Assembly: GCA_022241475.1 (NCBI GenBank)
Contig: JAKOMT010000002.1
Coordinates: 264,111-273,976, forward strand
Source: Microvirga sp.
Lineage (GTDB): Bacteria; Pseudomonadota; Alphaproteobacteria; Rhizobiales; Beijerinckiaceae
Length of the DNA: 9,866 nucleotides
Direction: 5' to 3'
A program made the translations under genes and the position numbers. Shown here in pieces: positions 7,520 through 9,866 of this stretch; within the stretch, counting starts at the first letter, position 1, and every line of letters starts with the position of its first letter. The notes beneath the pieces were generated by a model. That model was not told where the DNA came from, searched no databases, and worked only from the letters and a program-made list of their open reading frames with translations.

Positions 7520-7801
7520 ATGCCCGCCGATCAGCCATCCGTCGTCATCTACACCCGCAGCTGGTGCTCCTACTGCGCCGCCGCCAAGGCGCTTCTCGCC
7601 GAGAAGGGCGTCGCCTTCGAGGAGATCGACATCGAAGCGGTTCCGGGGGCGCGGGGCGAAATGATCGGTCGAGCGGCCGGACGCACGAGCGTGCCGCAGA
7701 TCTTCATCGGCGAGACCCATGTGGGCGGCTTCGACGACGTCTCCGCGCTGGAGCGCCGGCGCGGGCTCGACGCGCTGCTCGCCGGGGAGCCCGCGCCGTG
7801 A
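7520..7801 (+). CDS. grxC: Glutaredoxin 3
   Basis: The 93-residue size fits monothiol/dithiol glutaredoxins of the GrxC group. The strand VVIYTRSWCSYC ends in the redox motif Cys16-Ser-Tyr-Cys19, where CPYC is the usual form. The cis-proline motif SVPQIFI (57-63) and the glutathione-binding GG-D (HVGGFDD) are intact. It is a cytoplasmic thiol oxidoreductase that uses glutathione to reduce disulfides and mixed disulfides. The stop TGA overlaps the GTG start of the next gene (GTGA), so the two are probably translationally coupled. The Ser in the active site is seen directly; its effect on redox potential is not predictable here. Confidence 0.95.
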   Translation: MPADQPSVVIYTRSWCSYCAAAKALLAEKGVAFEEIDIEAVPGARGEMIGRAAGRTSVPQIFIGETHVGGFDDVSALERRRGLDALLAGEPAP

Positions 7802-8622
7802 CCCGGTTGAAGGTCGCCTGCGTCCAGATGCGCTCGGGGCGAGACCCGGCCCGCAACCGCGACGACGCCGTACGCCTCGTCGAAGAGGCCGCCGCCGCCG
7901 GCGCAAGCTACGTGCAGACGCCCGAGATGACGAGCCTCGTCGATCGAGACCGCGCCAACCTGTTCGCGCATGTGCGATCCGAGACCGAGGACTCGACGCT
8001 CTCAGCCTTGCGCGACGTCGCGCGGGCGCGTCGCATCGTCCTGCATGTCGGCTCGCTCGCCATCCGCGACGGCGAAAAGATCGCCAACCGCGCCTTCATG
8101 ATCGACGAGGACGGCGAAGTGCGCGCGTCCTACGACAAGATCCACCTCTTCGACGTCGATCTGCCGAACGGCGAGACCTGGCGCGAGAGCGCGACCTATT
8201 CCGGCGGCTCACAAGCCGTCCTCGCCCGGACGGCCGTCGGGGCCGTCGGACTGGCGATCTGCTACGACATCCGCTTTCCGCAGCTCTACCGCGCCTATGC
8301 GCAGGCGGGCGCGCAGATACTGGGCGCTCCGGCCTGCTTCACGCGGCAGACGGGCGAAGCGCATTGGGTCGCGCTGAACCGGGCGCGCGCCATCGAGACC
8401 GGCTCGTTCATGATATCCGCCGCGCAGGGCGGCACGCACGAGGACGGGCGCGAGACCTTCGGCCACTCCATCATCGTCTCGCCCTGGGGCGAGGTGCTGG
8501 CCGAGGGCGGGACGGAGCCCGGCGTCTTCGGGGCCGAGATCGATCTCGCCGAGGTCGAGGCCGCCCGGCGGCGCGTGCCGAACCTGCGGCACGATCGCGA
8601 CTTCACGATGCGCGAGGCGTGA
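7798..8622 (+). CDS. Carbon-nitrogen hydrolase, Nit1/Nit2-like (putative deaminated glutathione amidase)
   Basis: The 274-residue nitrilase-superfamily protein has the full catalytic triad: Glu43 in TPEMTSL, Lys114 in YDKIHLFD and Cys155 in CYDIRFP. The start is GTG 7798, which gives MTRLKVACVQM as the usual first beta strand and overlaps the grxC stop by 4 bp; the frame is open further upstream only because it shadows grxC. Nit-type members hydrolyse small amides: Nit1 removes deaminated glutathione and Nit2 acts on alpha-ketoglutaramate. Coupling to a glutaredoxin favours the glutathione-repair role, but this is inference from context. The protein is cytoplasmic with no signal peptide. Confidence 0.9.
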   Translation: MTRLKVACVQMRSGRDPARNRDDAVRLVEEAAAAGASYVQTPEMTSLVDRDRANLFAHVRSETEDSTLSALRDVARARRIVLHVGSLAIRDGEKIANRAFMIDEDGEVRASYDKIHLFDVDLPNGETWRESATYSGGSQAVLARTAVGAVGLAICYDIRFPQLYRAYAQAGAQILGAPACFTRQTGEAHWVALNRARAIETGSFMISAAQGGTHEDGRETFGHSIIVSPWGEVLAEGGTEPGVFGAEIDLAEVEAARRRVPNLRHDRDFTMREA

Positions 8623-8638
8623 ACCGTTACGAAAAGCC

Positions 8639-8669
8639 TTGCCGAACCGGAGCCTCGCCGCCATTTACG
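8639..8669 (+). promoter_or_regulatory. Weak candidate promoter for the DUF1178 gene
   Basis: TTGCCG (8639-8644), 17 bases, then CATTTA (8662-8667) in the 79-bp gap after the amidase gene. Both boxes are imperfect. Read-through from the upstream genes is equally likely. Confidence 0.22.
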
Positions 8670-8701
8670 GATCGTCTCATGTGGTTAGCCGCGACAGGGC
8701 C

Positions 8702-9169
8702 ATGATCCGTTACGCGCTCGCCTGCGATCAGGCGCACGACTTCGAAAGCTGGTTTCCGTCCGCCGACAGTTTCGATGAACAGTCGGCGCGCGGGCTCGTG
8801 TCGTGCCCGATCTGCGGCTCGACGAAGGTGGAGAAGCGCGTCATGGCGCCGGCGGTCGCGCGCAAGGACCGCGCGCAGGCCGCATCGCCCCCCGTCGACG
8901 CTCCCGCCGCGCAGACGCCCGCGCCCGTCGCCCTCCTCTCCGAGCGCGAGCACGCGCTTCGCGCGATGCTGCGCGAGATCCGCGACCACGTCGTGCGCAA
9001 TTCAGAGAATGTCGGCGACCGCTTCGCCGAAGAGGCCCGCAAGATCCATTACGGCGAGGCAGACGAGCGCTCGATCTACGGGCAGGCGAGCCTCGACGAC
9101 GCCCGCGCCCTGATGGAGGAAGGCGTCGCCGTCCAGCCGCTACCCGTGCTGGGCGACGAGAGAAATTGA
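8702..9169 (+). CDS. DUF1178 family protein with putative zinc ribbon
   Basis: The 155-residue protein matches the DUF1178 pattern. The N-terminus MIRYALACDQAHDFESWF carries Cys8 and His12, and CPIC (Cys35, Cys38) completes a likely metal site. A variable Ala/Pro-rich linker (about 48-82) is followed by the conserved C-terminal block around NSENVGDRFAEEARKIHYGE and SIYGQASLDDARALMEEG, ending LPVLGDERN. ATG 8702 is chosen because it gives the family N-terminus and has AGGG just upstream; TTG 8639 and GTG 8681 in the same frame are less likely. The function of this family is unknown. It is usually found beside the grxC/amidase genes in alphaproteobacteria, as here, but the link is not explained. 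Confidence 0.93.
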   Translation: MIRYALACDQAHDFESWFPSADSFDEQSARGLVSCPICGSTKVEKRVMAPAVARKDRAQAASPPVDAPAAQTPAPVALLSEREHALRAMLREIRDHVVRNSENVGDRFAEEARKIHYGEADERSIYGQASLDDARALMEEGVAVQPLPVLGDERN

Positions 9170-9232
9170 AGGGCACTCGGCGCCGGCGCCGGAATAGGCG
9201 GCGCAGCCGGGGGTGTGGTATTGTTCCCGACG

Positions 9233-9460
9233 ATGAAAGAACCTCTCACCCTGCTCCAGAGCAAGTCCGAACCGCGCGACGCCGAAAAGGCGCCGCCTAG
9301 CATGACGCTCGGCCGCGAGGCGATCTTTCGTATCAACGCGCTCGAAGGCCTGACGCCAAGCAAGGGGATGCTGGAGCGACTCGCTGAATTCGATCGGCAA
9401 GGCCTGACGCCGGAGCAGTGGCGCGCCGAAGTCATAAGAAACTTGAAGCGCTTACGTTGA
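9233..9460 (+). CDS. VbhA-family antitoxin of a Fic toxin module
   Basis: This 75-residue protein ends in a segment that resembles the antitoxin VbhA domain: an inhibitory helix INALEGLTPS (about 39-48), then helices ending in RNLKRLR. In VbhA the motif (S/T)xxxE(G/N) blocks ATP binding in the Fic partner. Here the E-G pair is present but the Ser/Thr position is Ile. It is followed after 10 bp by the start of a Fic gene, the normal order. Codons such as ATA, AGA and TTA are unlike the genes to the left and suggest acquired DNA. The start is uncertain: ATG 9233 lacks a clear ribosome site, TTG 9221 has GGGGG seven bases upstream, and GTG 9215 is also in frame. Confidence 0.72.
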   Translation: MKEPLTLLQSKSEPRDAEKAPPSMTLGREAIFRINALEGLTPSKGMLERLAEFDRQGLTPEQWRAEVIRNLKRLR

Positions 9461-9470
9461 TCCTGGGCGG

Positions 9471-9575
9471 ATGTATGACGCCTTTGACGATCCTTACTGT
9501 TATCCGGACACCCTGATTCTGATCAACAAGCTCGACGCGCGCGACGAGCGGGCGCTAGAAATATTCGAACAATAG
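9471..9575 (+). pseudogene. fic: Fic (AMPylase) toxin gene, truncated after 34 codons by an IS30-family element
   Basis: From ATG 9471, with GGGCGG directly before it, the frame encodes 34 residues beginning MYDAFDDPYCYPDTL, the usual N-terminus of VbhT/Fic-type proteins of about 190-200 residues. It then meets TAG at 9573, exactly where insertion-sequence DNA begins. The Fic core with the HxFx(D/E)GNGRxxR motif is missing from the window, so no active AMP-transferase can be made from this start. Intact Fic toxins attach AMP to proteins such as DNA gyrase and topoisomerase IV and stop growth. The rest of the gene may lie beyond the right end of the insertion sequence. Identification rests on the N-terminal pattern, its position and the antitoxin next to it. 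Confidence 0.8.
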
Positions 9576-9866
9576 GTGGATTCAATCGGTCGTCGCAACA
9601 ACTCTGTGGAGGGTGGTCGCGATGGCGGGTCGAAGGCGTTCGGATCGGTGTATTCGGGGTAAGCTGAGGTCGCCCGGTCGACCGGGGCTTGTCCGACGCG
9701 ATGATCTTCGGCGGTTCTGGGCTTTTATCGCCGACGGGCTGTCGAGTGAGGACGCGGCGATGGCAATCGGGATATCGCAGCCGGTCGGCTATCGGCTGTT
9801 CCGAGCGGCGGGCGGAATGGCGCCATCTCATTTGTCGCGCTCGTCGAAGCCGCTCTCCGGGCGGTA
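9573..9866 (+). mobile_element. IS30-family insertion sequence, left part only
   Basis: Fic similarity stops at about 9572 and the DNA changes to a short non-coding leader followed by an IS30-type transposase gene. The left end is probably within 9571-9577, close to GGTGGATTCAATCGG. The right end, its inverted repeat and the target duplication are outside the window, so the boundary is approximate to a few bases. Confidence 0.75.
9622..9866 (+). CDS. IS30-family transposase, N-terminal part (runs off window)
   Basis: ATG 9622 follows GGAGGG with nine bases of spacing, a strong ribosome site. The frame stays open for 81 complete codons to the edge. Residues 15-21 (LRSPGRP) lead into a helix-turn-helix region, about 28-62, containing FWAFIADGLSSEDAAMAIGI. 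The block GGMAPSHLSRSSKPLSGR (64-81) is very characteristic of the proteobacterial and actinobacterial IS30 transposases, where the HTH binds the terminal inverted repeats. The catalytic DDE domain lies beyond the window. Nothing in the visible part is broken, so the element may be recent and active. Confidence 0.88.
   Translation, partial: MAGRRRSDRCIRGKLRSPGRPGLVRRDDLRRFWAFIADGLSSEDAAMAIGISQPVGYRLFRAAGGMAPSHLSRSSKPLSGR

Noticed and set aside
7564..7797. Upstream extension of the amidase frame inside grxC
   Set aside because: The translated extension is Arg-rich noise from the shifted grxC frame. The nitrilase fold begins at GTG 7798.
6674..7906. A 410-codon open frame on the minus strand
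   Set aside because: It is antisense to comF and grxC, both clearly recognised by their motifs. Its Arg/Gly/Ala-rich translation has no domain.
9175..9210. Possible intrinsic terminator after DUF1178
   Set aside because: GC-rich palindromes are present but no T-run follows, and no single stable stem with a small loop stands out.
1..9866. CRISPR arrays, tRNA or rRNA genes, riboswitches
   Set aside because: No regularly spaced direct repeats, no cloverleaf or CCA-ending structure, and no recognisable rRNA or riboswitch core was seen on either strand.

Overview
This window looks like chromosome of a high-GC alphaproteobacterium, most likely order Hyphomicrobiales (Rhizobiales). The evidence is the very GC-rich codon use, an N-terminus typical of rhizobial PodJ-type proteins, a canonical 317-residue AccA, the comF-grxC-nitrilase-DUF1178 run, and GANTC and CtrA-like sites in the gaps between genes. 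The genus cannot be named from sequence alone.

Left half, minus strand (1-6487): three envelope or lipid genes point leftward in the order accA (5534-6487), a YafK-type L,D-transpeptidase lipoprotein (4011-5384), and a giant PodJ/SEL1-type polarity protein (start 3668, running off the left edge after 1222 codons). A strong intrinsic terminator (3951-3991) separates the transpeptidase from the PodJ-like gene. The 342-bp gap before the PodJ-like gene carries a CtrA-like site and three GANTC sites. It also shares a CTTACCG motif with the gap upstream of the transpeptidase.

Right half, plus strand (6686-9169): divergent from accA lies comF, grxC, a carbon-nitrogen hydrolase whose GTG start overlaps the grxC stop by 4 bp, and a DUF1178 zinc-ribbon protein. 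The glutaredoxin and the Nit-type amidase plausibly act together in glutathione metabolism and metabolite repair. DUF1178 has no assigned function.

Right edge (9215-9866): this is accessory DNA with more AT-rich codon use. A small VbhA-family antitoxin gene is followed 10 bp later by the first 34 codons of a Fic toxin gene. That gene is cut off by the left end of an IS30-family insertion sequence, whose transposase gene runs off the window in frame. The toxin-antitoxin module therefore appears to have lost its toxin while keeping the antitoxin frame. This is the most interesting part of the window.
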